Shown here: positions 50,885-59,288 of the stretch, piece by piece
How the letters are laid out: every line of letters starts with the position of its first letter
Position numbering within the stretch: the stretch's first letter is position 1
Source: Antricoccus suffuscus
GTDB taxonomy: Bacteria; Actinomycetota; Actinomycetes; Mycobacteriales; Antricoccaceae
DNA length: 64,000 nucleotides
NCBI RefSeq assembly: GCF_003003235.1
Contig: NZ_PVUE01000008.1
Span: 62,001-126,000 of the forward strand
Direction of reading: 5' to 3'
Position numbers and translations under genes: made by a program
Notes under the pieces: generated by a model
Database searches by the model: none
Seen by the model: the letters and a program-made list of their open reading frames with translations, nothing else
What the model was told of the DNA's origin: nothing

Positions 50885-51964
50885 ATGCAGCCGTTCAGAG
50901 TCGCGCTGCCCGTCGCTGACAAACGAGTCGTGGTCGTCGGCGGGGGTCCTGTGGCGATGCCTTATGTAGCAGGACTTCGCGATGCCGGTGCCCGGATTGA
51001 CGTGATCGGCGCCGAAGTGACTGACACACTCGAGGATTTGGCGCAGCGCGGTCACATTCGCCTGCTCCGGCGGCAGTTCGAGGCCGCCGACCTCGCGGAT
51101 GCCTGGCTGGTTGTCGCGGCCACCAACGATGCAGGAACCGATGCGCAGGTGCGGCGGCTCGCCGACGAAGAACGAATCTGGTGCCTGGAAGCGAAGTCGA
51201 CGTCCGCCGAATCGGTGGGCGAAGGAGGACGCGGTCGCGTCGTACTGGTCGGTGGTGGGCCCGGCGACCCCGGGCTGCTCACGGTCGCGGGCATGGAGGC
51301 CCTACGGCGGGCAGACGTTGTGGTCGTTGACCGGCTTGCGCCGGTCGCCGCTCTGGCAGAGGCGCCGCCGCAGGCGGAGATCATTGACGTCGCGAAGATT
51401 CCTCGCGGCCAGTACACGCCGCAAGATGTCATCAACAAGACGCTGATATCCCAAGCGCAGCAGGGCAAGTACGTCGTACGCCTCAAGGGTGGCGACAACT
51501 TCGTTTTCGGTCGCGGCGGCGAAGAATGGCAGGCGTGCGCAGAGGCAGGGGTCGCCGTCGACGTGATACCCGGAGTGACATCCTCGATCGCCGTACCCGC
51601 AATGGCCGGCGTCCCGGTCACGCACCGCTCATTGACCCAAGGATTCAGTGTCGTATCCGGACACGTGCCCCCCGACCATCCGTCGTGCATGCTCGACTGG
51701 TCATCCCTTGCGCAGACAAACACGACCCTCGTCATATTGATGGGACTGGCTAATCTTGCAGCCATTGCGGACAAGTTGGTGAGTTCCGGGCTCCCTGCCA
51801 CCACCCCGGCGGCCACGATCGCGGACGGCGGGCTGCCTACCCAGCTGGTGGTACGTGCCGAGCTGTCCAGCCTCGCGACGGCGGTGGACGCCGCCGGACT
51901 TCGGGCGCCAGTCGTCACCGTGATTGGCGCCGTCGCCGGGTTCGACCCCGAAGTACGCCGGTGA
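50885..51964 (+). CDS. cobA: uroporphyrinogen-III C-methyltransferase with siroheme-synthase-like N-domain
   Basis: 359 residues. The N-terminal about 115 form a Rossmann domain (KRVVVVGGGPVAMPYVAGLR, VVAATNDAGTDAQ) like the dehydrogenase part of CysG, but the helical dimerisation region is largely missing. The C-terminal methylase has VVLVGGGPGDPGLLTVAGM, YVVRLKGGDNFVFGRGGEE and VTHRSLTQGFSVVSGH, diagnostic of CobA/SUMT. It makes precorrin-2 from uroporphyrinogen III. ATG directly follows the cobBC stop. The reduced N-domain may no longer chelate iron. Confidence 0.93.
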   Translation: MQPFRVALPVADKRVVVVGGGPVAMPYVAGLRDAGARIDVIGAEVTDTLEDLAQRGHIRLLRRQFEAADLADAWLVVAATNDAGTDAQVRRLADEERIWCLEAKSTSAESVGEGGRGRVVLVGGGPGDPGLLTVAGMEALRRADVVVVDRLAPVAALAEAPPQAEIIDVAKIPRGQYTPQDVINKTLISQAQQGKYVVRLKGGDNFVFGRGGEEWQACAEAGVAVDVIPGVTSSIAVPAMAGVPVTHRSLTQGFSVVSGHVPPDHPSCMLDWSSLAQTNTTLVILMGLANLAAIADKLVSSGLPATTPAATIADGGLPTQLVVRAELSSLATAVDAAGLRAPVVTVIGAVAGFDPEVRR

Positions 51965-52533
51965 GCGACTTCGTGTTCGTCCGCCACGGGCAGTCGACGT
52001 GGAATGTCGAGGGACGAGTGCAAGGTCAGCAGCACGAACCGCCTCTGACGGAGCTCGGCCGACGTCAGTCCCGGGCCGCGGCAGAGAAAGTGCGCGACCT
52101 CGGGGCGGCGCTGCTGGTGTCGTCCGACCAGGTGCGAGCCGCGCAGACTGCCGAGATTATTGCGACCGCGGTCCGGCTCCCGGTGCACTATGACGCGCAG
52201 TTGCGCGAGCACGACCACGGTAACCTAACCGGCTTGACCAGCGAGGAAGCCATGCGCAGGTGGGGAAGTGATCCGGACACGCCGTACGATCCCGATGCCG
52301 TCCAAGGCGTAAGTGGTGAGTCGGCGCGGCAGGTCGGTGGACGCATGATGGCGGTGCTCGCTAGCACGCAGGACTCGTTCCCGCCCGGCCCGGTGATCGT
52401 CGTCGGGCACGGGAGCGCGATCCAGCTAGCTATTGCACTACTGCTCGAGGAAGACCTAGCGCACATGCAATGGCGGCAGTTGGAGAACGGTGCTGTGGCG
52501 CGCGTGCGGGATGGACACTATGAACTGCTGTAA
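51961..52533 (+). CDS. histidine phosphatase family protein (alpha-ribazole phosphatase candidate)
   Basis: 190 residues. The catalytic RHGQSTWN motif is at the N-terminus, LVSSDQVRAAQTAEII and LREHDHGNLTGLTSEEA follow, and the second histidine is in VVVGHGSAIQLA. This is the phosphoglycerate-mutase-like phosphatase fold. Between cobA and cobT it is the natural candidate for dephosphorylating alpha-ribazole-5'-phosphate or adenosylcobalamin-5'-phosphate. The GTG start overlaps the cobA stop (GTGA). Exact substrate unproven. Confidence 0.88.
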   Translation: MSDFVFVRHGQSTWNVEGRVQGQQHEPPLTELGRRQSRAAAEKVRDLGAALLVSSDQVRAAQTAEIIATAVRLPVHYDAQLREHDHGNLTGLTSEEAMRRWGSDPDTPYDPDAVQGVSGESARQVGGRMMAVLASTQDSFPPGPVIVVGHGSAIQLAIALLLEEDLAHMQWRQLENGAVARVRDGHYELL

Positions 52534-52563
52534 TTACTGCACGACCTCAAAGGAAGTCAGCTG

Positions 52564-53616
52564 ATGTCAGAACAACTGCGCGGACCGGTAGCGCCACCAT
52601 CGCAGGAGGCCGCCGCCGCGGCGGCGCGGGAACGTCTCGACGGCCTTGCCAAGCCGCTGGGAGCTCTAGGACAGATCGAAGACCTCGCCGCCTGGTTATG
52701 CGCCGTACAAGGTGAATGTCCGCCACGACCGGTTGACCGGGTGCGCGCGGTGATCTTTGCCGGTGACCATGGCGTCACCAAGTCTGGTGTCTCGGCCTAC
52801 CCCGCAGAAGTCACAGCGGCCATGGTTCGCGCCTTCCTCGCCCAGGTCGCGGGCGTCAGTGTCCTGGCCCGTCAGCACGACGTCGCGGTCCGGGTGCTGG
52901 ACATTGCTGTGGACGACGAGCTCGTCGGCGTACCTGCGGAAGTAACGCGCTATAAGGTGCGCCGTTCGTCGGGGGCCATTCATATCGAGGACGCGTTGAG
53001 CGTCGACGAGGTCACGATGGCGCTCGATTACGGAGCGCAGATCGCTGCCGAGGAGCTAGCCGCCGGTGCGGACCTGTTGATCGGCGGAGACATGGGCATC
53101 GGCAACACCACTCCCGCAGCCTGCCTCATCGCCGCTTCGCTGGGGCTGAGCGCGGCGGAAGTCACTGGCAGGGGGACCGGGATCGACGATGCTGGGCTGA
53201 TGCATAAGCGCCACATCATCGAACAAGCGCTGTCCCGCGTTGGCGACCGCGCGAGCGATCCGGTCGAGCGACTGCAGGCATTGGGAAGTGCCGACATGGC
53301 CGCTGCAGTGGGCTTCTTGATCGCAGCGGCGCGCGCCGGCGTACCTGTGCTGCTGGACGGGGTGATTTCGGTAGCGGAGGCGATCATTGCCGACGCCATC
53401 GCTCCAGGCGCAGCCATGTGGTTCGCCGCGGGACATCGTTCGCCAGAGCCCGCGCAGGCCCTGGCTTTGGAGAAGTTCGGACTGACACCCATTCTCGACC
53501 TGGGACTGCGGCTCGGCGAAGGGAGCGGAGCTGTCGCGGCGGTTCCGATTGTCCGTTCGGCCGCACTCGTGCTCCGCGACATGGCTCTGTTATCTGACCT
53601 GGTCCCGTCTGACTAA
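52564..53616 (+). CDS. cobT: nicotinate-nucleotide:dimethylbenzimidazole phosphoribosyltransferase CobT
   Basis: 350 residues. LDGLAKPLGALGQIEDLAAW, AVIFAGDHGVTKSGVSAYP and DLLIGGDMGIGNTTPAACL are family hallmarks, and the catalytic glutamate is Glu319 in LRLGEGSGA. It transfers phosphoribose to the lower-ligand base, giving alpha-ribazole-5'-phosphate. GGAAG precedes the ATG. It lies in the chlID-cobO-cobBC-cobA-phosphatase-cobT-cobS operon under a cobalamin riboswitch. Confidence 0.95.
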   Translation: MSEQLRGPVAPPSQEAAAAAARERLDGLAKPLGALGQIEDLAAWLCAVQGECPPRPVDRVRAVIFAGDHGVTKSGVSAYPAEVTAAMVRAFLAQVAGVSVLARQHDVAVRVLDIAVDDELVGVPAEVTRYKVRRSSGAIHIEDALSVDEVTMALDYGAQIAAEELAAGADLLIGGDMGIGNTTPAACLIAASLGLSAAEVTGRGTGIDDAGLMHKRHIIEQALSRVGDRASDPVERLQALGSADMAAAVGFLIAAARAGVPVLLDGVISVAEAIIADAIAPGAAMWFAAGHRSPEPAQALALEKFGLTPILDLGLRLGEGSGAVAAVPIVRSAALVLRDMALLSDLVPSD

Positions 53617-53618
53617 CA

Positions 53619-54392
53619 ATGGCCGGCTACTTTCTTGACGGCATACGGATGTCGGTCGGCACGCTAAGCGCCATCCCGGTCGCCGCTCCACGCGACATCA
53701 ACCGTCGTACCGCTCGGGTGGCGATGACCGTTGCGCCACTCGCCGTCATACCGCTCGCTGCCGTAGCGGGGCTTCTTGGTTATGTCGCGATGTTGGTCGG
53801 CCTGCCACCGCTGGTCGCCGCCGTACTCGTTATCGGTGCGGTGGCGTGGGGTAGCCGGGGAATGCACCTTGACGGACTCGCCGATTCCGCGGACGGGCTG
53901 AGCGCGTCCTGGGACCGAACCCGCGCGCTGGAGGTCATGCGTCGCGGAGACTCGGGGCCGATGGGCGTGGCCACGCTGGTGATTATGCTTGCACTCCAGA
54001 TCGCATGTATGGCTGTAGTTCTGAGCCATCCGTGGGGCGGTCTGGTGGCCGGCGTGCTGATCTGCGTCTCGCGTGGAGCACTTCTGATCGCTTGCGCCTC
54101 CGGCGTACCTGCCGCGCGGGGCGACGGACTCGGCGCGACGGTGGCCGGAGTGGTGCCTCGACCGATAGCGGTCGGTGTCTGGATCCTGGGCGCTGTCGTC
54201 GTGTCCGCCGTCTTTCTGCTGGCTGGCCGGCGCTGGTGGCAGGGCGGCCTGGCCGCGTTGGTGGGCGTGATTGCCTGCTGTGTCTGGGTCTTTCACTGCG
54301 TACGACGATTCGGGGGCATCACCGGCGACGTACTCGGTGCGTCCATCGAGATCACCCTCGCCGTGATGGTGGTCGTGGCGGCTGCCGGATGA
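53619..54392 (+). CDS. cobS: adenosylcobinamide-GDP ribazoletransferase CobS (CobV)
   Basis: 257 residues with about six transmembrane segments. The cytoplasmic metal-binding motif is MHLDGLADSADGLSASWDR, followed by MRRGDSGPMGVATLVI, both diagnostic. It joins AdoCbi-GDP and alpha-ribazole (phosphate) at the membrane to complete the nucleotide loop. It starts two bases after the cobT stop and ends the riboswitch-controlled operon; the convergent cobU gene ends 17 bp downstream. Confidence 0.93.
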   Translation: MAGYFLDGIRMSVGTLSAIPVAAPRDINRRTARVAMTVAPLAVIPLAAVAGLLGYVAMLVGLPPLVAAVLVIGAVAWGSRGMHLDGLADSADGLSASWDRTRALEVMRRGDSGPMGVATLVIMLALQIACMAVVLSHPWGGLVAGVLICVSRGALLIACASGVPAARGDGLGATVAGVVPRPIAVGVWILGAVVVSAVFLLAGRRWWQGGLAALVGVIACCVWVFHCVRRFGGITGDVLGASIEITLAVMVVVAAAG

Positions 54393-54409
54393 GACTCCGC
54401 CCGATGCGC

Positions 54410-55003
54410 CTAGGGCAACGTCAGCGCGCGCCCGGCGATGACCAGCACCACGTCGTCACAGGCCTCCGCAATCCGCTGGTTGGTGAGACCGAGCAGGTCG
54501 CGAAATACCCTGCCGGAACGGTGTTCTGGGACGACCCCGAGGCCGACTTCGTTAGTGACGGCTACCAGACGAGCGGGGCTGGCGTGCCACGCAATCGCCA
54601 GATTGTCGAGTTCAGTATCGAACCGATGCTGCCAGTCGGCGAGCGGCTCGTCCCACGTCCCGAGGTCGTCGACCAGTCTCGTGAGCCAGGTACCCAGGCA
54701 GTCCACGATGATCGCCCCTGGAGTGTCTCTGATGGCGCCTGCGACGTCGGGAGTTTCCACCGTCTCCCAGTGCGTGGGGCGCTGCGCGAGGTGCCGCTCG
54801 ATGCGCGCCGCCCACTCCGGGTCGACCCGTGGGTCTGGGACTGGTCCCGGCGCGACATAGCGAACAACCGGTTCGTCGGCGAGGAGCTTTTCGGCGTACC
54901 GGGACTTCCCGGACCGTACGCCGCCGGTGACGAGGGTGCTCGGCGGTCGCAGACCTGCCGGCCGGCGCGGGCCGATCGTCGGCATCGACACGTCGTACTC
55001 CAT
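54410..55003 (-). CDS. cobU: adenosylcobinamide kinase / GTP:adenosylcobinamide-phosphate guanylyltransferase CobU
   Basis: 197 residues. The P-loop is LVTGGVRSGKSRYAEKLL, VETPDVAGAIRDTPGAIIVDCLGTWLTRLV contains the nucleotide-site aspartate, and VTNEVGLGVVPEHRSGRVFRDLLG is the CobU signature. It phosphorylates adenosylcobinamide and then transfers GMP. Two starts are possible: ATG at 55003 and ATG at 54985, the latter with a distant GGAG. The gene is divergent from cobD with only 17 bp between starts, so the promoters overlap. Confidence 0.93.
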   Translation of the reverse strand: MEYDVSMPTIGPRRPAGLRPPSTLVTGGVRSGKSRYAEKLLADEPVVRYVAPGPVPDPRVDPEWAARIERHLAQRPTHWETVETPDVAGAIRDTPGAIIVDCLGTWLTRLVDDLGTWDEPLADWQHRFDTELDNLAIAWHASPARLVAVTNEVGLGVVPEHRSGRVFRDLLGLTNQRIAEACDDVVLVIAGRALTLP

Positions 55004-55020
55004 CGGGTTGGGGGTGTCCG

Positions 55021-55959
55021 ATGAGCGTATCTCGTGGTTCGATAGCCGCCGGCCTTGCCTTGGGATGGTGCGCTGATCGCCTCTTCGCGGACCCACGCCG
55101 CGGTCATCCGGTCGCCGGATTTGGCTCGGTGGCCGGCGCGTTGGAGCGCCTGGCATACGCCGACCGGGCCTCCCGGGGTGCGGCTTATGCCGGGACGCTG
55201 ATCGCGGGCACGATCGCGTTAGGCGCAGGCATGCAGCGGATGACCCGCGGAAGCCGGATCGCTCGCATCGCGGCCACTGGACTGAGCACGTGGGCCGTCG
55301 TCGGCGGCCGCTCGCTCGGACGAGAGGCGACGCAGATCGCGGCGTACCTGGAGCGCGGTGACCTGGAAGGGGCGCGTCGCCAAGTCCGCAACCTCGTCGG
55401 GCGCGACCCGAGTGGACTCGACGCCGCTCAGATTGCCAGAGCGGCCTTGGAGTCCGTCGCCGAAAACACCTCAGACGCCGTTGTCGCGCCGCTCTTGTGG
55501 GGCGGGATCGCTGGCATACCAGGATTGCTTGGCTATCGGGCGATCAACACTCTCGACGCGATGGTGGGCCACAAGTCGGATCGTTATCGCAAGTTTGGCT
55601 GGGCGGCGGCACGTATCGACGACATTGCCAACTTTCTGCCGGCGCGCGCGGCGGCGGCGTACACCGCGTTGGCGGGGCCGGCGTTTGGCGCCAGCGTAAG
55701 ACAGGTTTTGACCGTCGTACGCCGCGACGCGAGACGGCATCCCAGCCCTAATGCGGGGCCGGTCGAGGCCGCGTTTGCCGGGGCTCTGGGCGTCACGCTC
55801 GGCGGCGTCAACGAGTACGCCGGACAGCGTGAGGACCGGGGCACGCTTGGCGATGGCCCGGCTCCGACGCCGGAAGACATCGTGCGAGCGGTCAAACTCA
55901 GCGAGATCGTGTCTGTCGCGGCGCTGGTCACCGCCGTCGTCATCGGCGTACGGCGATAG
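55021..55959 (+). CDS. cobD: adenosylcobinamide-phosphate synthase CobD (CbiB)
   Basis: 312 residues, integral membrane. ALGWCADRLFADPRRGHPVAGFG at the N-terminus, VGRDPSGLDAAQIARAALES, VAENTSDAVVAPLLWG and NTLDAMVGHKSDRYRKFGWAAARIDD are diagnostic of CbiB/CobD. It attaches aminopropanol (phosphate) to adenosylcobyric acid; its linker donor would come from the CobC half of the CobB-CobC fusion. The gene overlaps the convergent cobK by 20 bp. Confidence 0.95.
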   Translation: MSVSRGSIAAGLALGWCADRLFADPRRGHPVAGFGSVAGALERLAYADRASRGAAYAGTLIAGTIALGAGMQRMTRGSRIARIAATGLSTWAVVGGRSLGREATQIAAYLERGDLEGARRQVRNLVGRDPSGLDAAQIARAALESVAENTSDAVVAPLLWGGIAGIPGLLGYRAINTLDAMVGHKSDRYRKFGWAAARIDDIANFLPARAAAAYTALAGPAFGASVRQVLTVVRRDARRHPSPNAGPVEAAFAGALGVTLGGVNEYAGQREDRGTLGDGPAPTPEDIVRAVKLSEIVSVAALVTAVVIGVRR

Positions 55960-56722
55960 CTCTGCGCACCCACGCGGCGGCGTCGACCGTGGAGGCGACC
56001 TGAGGGACCGATTCGTCGTACTCCGGGCGGCGTACGACAATCACGTGCACGCCGAGTTCGCCTGCGGCGTCTAGCTTTGCGGCCGTGAGCGCACCGCCGG
56101 AATCCTTTGTGACAAGCGTATCGATACGGTGCTCGCGGAGGAGCAGACGTTCGCCGTCGAGGTTGTAGGGGCCACGCGAGGTGAGGACTTGCCACGTGTC
56201 AGGGAGTGCTGACTGCGGCGGATCGACCACGCGGAGCAAGACGAACTCAGCATTCAGCTCACGGAAATCGTCGATACTCTGCCGACCAGTGGTCAGGAAC
56301 ACCCGCCGCGATTCCCCGAGCGCCGCCCGTGCCGCCTCATCGTGGTTGTTGACCCACGTCCACGAGCCCGCAGCTGCGCGAGACCCCCATCCGGGCCGGG
56401 CCAGCCGCAGTATCGGCACCTGACCGCGGTCGCATGCGGCGACCGCGGACGTTGAGATGCGCGCTGCGAATGGATGTGTCGCGTCGACGACGAGGCAGAT
56501 ATCGCTGGTGCGTAGGTAATCCAGCAGACCTTCGGGACCACCGAAGCCGCCAATTCGCACGGCGCCGTCCGGCAGCGCAGGGTTCTTGACGCGTCCGGCT
56601 AGTGAGCTGATGACGTCGTACCCGTCGCGCACCAGTACCCCGGCCAGCGCGCGCGCTTCCGACGTACCTCCAAGGATCAACACGCGGCCCAGCGTGTGTG
56701 AGGTGGTCTGAGATGATGGCAT
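55940..56722 (-). CDS. cobK: precorrin-6A reductase CobK
   Basis: 260 residues. VLILGGTSEARALAGVLVRDG at the N-terminus, LVVDATHPFAARISTSAVAA and VFLTTGRQSIDDFRE, then LVTKDSGGALTAAKLDAAGEL cover the conserved CobK/CbiJ sites. It reduces precorrin-6A to precorrin-6B with NADPH. ATG at 56722 is preferred; a TTG at 56731 would add three residues. It overlaps the 3' end of cobD and is divergent from the enoyl-CoA hydratase at 56786. Confidence 0.94.
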   Translation of the reverse strand: MPSSQTTSHTLGRVLILGGTSEARALAGVLVRDGYDVISSLAGRVKNPALPDGAVRIGGFGGPEGLLDYLRTSDICLVVDATHPFAARISTSAVAACDRGQVPILRLARPGWGSRAAAGSWTWVNNHDEAARAALGESRRVFLTTGRQSIDDFRELNAEFVLLRVVDPPQSALPDTWQVLTSRGPYNLDGERLLLREHRIDTLVTKDSGGALTAAKLDAAGELGVHVIVVRRPEYDESVPQVASTVDAAAWVRRAIAVRR

Positions 56723-56785
56723 GACGATCAAAGAGCCTTTGGTGTAGTCGCGGAAGGCGAGTCTTTCACAACAGAAGGAAGAATA

Positions 56786-57541
56786 ATGGCGGGAATCAAA
56801 TTGACCGATGCCGGTGACGGTATCCGCGTCTTAAGCATCGACAATCCGAAGAAAAAGAACGCGCTGAACAACGCGTTGTGTGCGGAGATGGCGCTCAAGG
56901 TCGACGAGCTGCAGCGCGACAAGAGTGCGCAGGTATTGGTCGTCACCGGCGAGGGTGGCGCGTTTTGTGCCGGTGCTGATCTGCCAGATGTCTTCGGCAC
57001 GATGGGCGATGACGTCAATGACATCCGCGACCATCTCGGAGACGTCGTCTATCACAGCTTCCTTGCCTTGCGCGCGTTGAAGATTCCGGTGATCTCGGCG
57101 GTCAGCGGCCCGGCCATCGGCGCCGGGCTCAATCTCGCGCTTGTCGCCGACATCGTGATCGCGCACCCGGAGGCGGACTTCGCTGCCACCTTCTCGCGCA
57201 TTGGATTGCACCAGGGCGGCGGATGTACGCCGATGCTGGTCGAAACCCTTGGCAAACAGCGCGCTTTGAAGCTGTTGCTTGAGGGCGGCCGCCTGACCGG
57301 TCAGCAGGCTTACGAATGGGGCATGGTCGCGGAGCTCAGCGACGACCCGCTCGCGGCCGCGATGAAACTTGCCAAGACGACGGTCGGCATCGACCCGCGA
57401 CTGGTGCGCAACATCAAGACCGCCGTACAGCTGGCCGACACCAGCGGATTCGACGCCGCGCTGCAGTTCGAGACCTGGGCGCAGGCCTACACCGCGACTC
57501 AGCCCGGGATCCAGACGATGATCGAGAAGCTGCGCAGGTAG
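56786..57541 (+). CDS. enoyl-CoA hydratase/isomerase family protein
   Basis: 251 residues. Crotonase motifs are LSIDNPKKKNALNNALC, the oxyanion-hole loop GEGGAFCAGADLPDV and IPVISAVSGPAIGAGLNLAL, and FSRIGLHQGGGCTPMLVETL. The segment where typical hydratases have the second catalytic glutamate reads GGGCTPML, so it may be an isomerase or other branch member. It acts on an acyl-CoA. AGAAGGAAG precedes the ATG. It is convergent and abutting with the hydratase at 57542. Confidence 0.9.
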   Translation: MAGIKLTDAGDGIRVLSIDNPKKKNALNNALCAEMALKVDELQRDKSAQVLVVTGEGGAFCAGADLPDVFGTMGDDVNDIRDHLGDVVYHSFLALRALKIPVISAVSGPAIGAGLNLALVADIVIAHPEADFAATFSRIGLHQGGGCTPMLVETLGKQRALKLLLEGGRLTGQQAYEWGMVAELSDDPLAAAMKLAKTTVGIDPRLVRNIKTAVQLADTSGFDAALQFETWAQAYTATQPGIQTMIEKLRR

Positions 57542-58270
57542 CTACTTGCCGCGAAAGAGCGGCGCGCGCTTCTCGCTGCGCGCCGCTCTGGCCTCGGCGA
57601 CGTCTTCGCTGAAGAAGCAGGCCTTGAACTGGGCGTAGAGCTCCGTTTCGCGATCCTGCTCGTCATCCATGTCATTGAGGACGCGTTTGGAGTAGGCCAC
57701 TGACAATGGCGCGAGCTTGGCGACCTGGGCGGCCCACTCAAGCGCGTCCTCAAGGCTGCCGATGCGTTGCACCAGACCGTACGACGCGGCCTCCGTGACC
57801 GACAGGCTTCCGGCTGCGATCAGCAGCAGACGAGCCGGGCCACCGCCGATCAACGACGCAAGGCTGCGTACCGTCCAGGGGTCGACGGCCAGGCCGTTCT
57901 TTGCGGTGGGTACGCCGAAGACCGCGCTTTCCGACGCGATGCACAGGTCGCATGCGATCGCGAGCTGCGTGCCAGCACCGATCGCCGGACCGTTTATGGC
58001 GGCGATCACCGGTATCGGGGCGTTGCGGATTGTCTCGAGCATTCCGTAGAGCGCCTGCAAGAACTCGTCGTCGTACGCCGCATCCAAGTCGGCTCCCGAA
58101 CAGAAGCTGGTGCCCTGTCCGGTGATAACGATGACGCGAGCACCGTCGTCGATCTGCGATGTCACCGCTTCGCGCAGCGCGTCGCACAACGCGACGTTAA
58201 GGGCGTTACGCCGCTCGGGTCGGGCAAGTTCGATGACACCAACCGCGTCGTTTAACTGCTGGTTAAGCAC
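57542..58270 (-). CDS. enoyl-CoA hydratase/isomerase family protein
   Basis: 242 residues. VIELARPERRNALNVALCDA, GQGTSFCSGADLDA and IPVIAAINGPAIGAGTQLAI form the crotonase core, and GVPTAKNGLAVDPWTVRSLASL follows. The C-terminal ARAARSEKRAPLFRGK is a usual enoyl-CoA hydratase end. GTG at 58270 is chosen over ATG at 58285 because a perfect AGGAGG lies five bases before the GTG and inside the longer form. Stop codons of this gene and of the 56786 gene abut. Confidence 0.9.
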   Translation of the reverse strand: MLNQQLNDAVGVIELARPERRNALNVALCDALREAVTSQIDDGARVIVITGQGTSFCSGADLDAAYDDEFLQALYGMLETIRNAPIPVIAAINGPAIGAGTQLAIACDLCIASESAVFGVPTAKNGLAVDPWTVRSLASLIGGGPARLLLIAAGSLSVTEAASYGLVQRIGSLEDALEWAAQVAKLAPLSVAYSKRVLNDMDDEQDRETELYAQFKACFFSEDVAEARAARSEKRAPLFRGK

Positions 58271-58298
58271 AAAAGCCTCCTGCATTCGGGGTCAGCGA

Positions 58299-59144
58299 TT
58301 AGGGCTTCTTGAGCCAGTTCCCGCCGCCGGGCAGTTCCGGCAGTAGCGCCTTGACGAGCGGACGTGCCAATTCGCGCAGCCGGGCGCACCCCTCCTCGCC
58401 GAGAGGCTCCCAACAACCAGCAGTCAGTTCGTCGGTGCAGTCCTCGACCCACTGGCGCGCCGCCAATCCGTCCTTAGTGAGTTCGCCGGCGCCGTTGAGC
58501 CAGCCGCGGTTCTGCACCGACGCGACGCCGGCGGCCCATGCTTCGTCTGACCATGCTCGAGTGGTCTGCAACGTGCCCGGAGGCAGGGCACCGGTCGCCT
58601 GGTGGATGACCAGGGCCTCGATTCCAGAGAGACCCTGCGTGGTCATTGCGGCGATGTGACCGTCACCGCGAAACTCGCGCAGCAGCGTCAGCGCCCACCA
58701 TAGAACCAGGTGCGGTTGGGTCGGCCAGTCCTGCGCGGCGTGTCCGGCGTAGAGCGGATGACCTTCTAGATAGCAGCCGCTCGTAGCGGTCTTCGCAAGT
58801 TCGGCGGCCTCCGCGATCTCGGATCCTTCGACAGCGTCGCCGAGCACCCTGCGTAATGCAGAATCGGCGGCGCCGATTCTGGCCGCAAGGAGCTGTTCGG
58901 GACTCGCCAGACTCCACGCCTTCGGAAGGGCGGCGTACACGAGCTCGGGATTGAAGTTGAAGAATGTGCTGATCACAGTTTCGGGGCCGACCGGTCCCAT
59001 GGCGGCGGAGCGAGAGGCAAAGTAGCCCATCCTGCCGTGGATTCCGAGGTCGGCGTACGCCGCAGACGCTTCGGGAACAAAGTAGATCATTCCGTGATAC
59101 GCCTCGAGGCTGCGGTGCATGGCTCGGATCTGCGCGTTGTCCAT
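58299..59144 (-). CDS. SCO6745-like conserved actinobacterial protein
   Basis: 281 residues. It begins MDNAQIRAMHRSLEAYHGMI, continues with FVPEASAAYADLGIHGRMGYFASRSAAMG and ends with TDELTAGCWEPLGEEGCARL, the pattern of the SCO6745 family, soluble all-helical proteins in actinobacteria of unknown function whose C-terminal half resembles MarR-like dimerisation helices. The ATG at 59144 starts the conserved region; the open frame upstream looks spurious. It lies between fatty-acid genes and is divergent from the acyl-CoA carboxylase gene. Confidence 0.8.
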   Translation of the reverse strand: MDNAQIRAMHRSLEAYHGMIYFVPEASAAYADLGIHGRMGYFASRSAAMGPVGPETVISTFFNFNPELVYAALPKAWSLASPEQLLAARIGAADSALRRVLGDAVEGSEIAEAAELAKTATSGCYLEGHPLYAGHAAQDWPTQPHLVLWWALTLLREFRGDGHIAAMTTQGLSGIEALVIHQATGALPPGTLQTTRAWSDEAWAAGVASVQNRGWLNGAGELTKDGLAARQWVEDCTDELTAGCWEPLGEEGCARLRELARPLVKALLPELPGGGNWLKKP

Positions 59145-59288
59145 CAACAACTCTTCTCTGGAGGCAATAGGACCTGAACCGACCGTACGGCACCGTGGCC
59201 GATGAGTGTGGGCCGCGCCATAACCTGCTCGGCCTAGCGCCGATATATTCGAGCAATCCTCAGCACCGAACCCCGGAGCGTAAATCGT

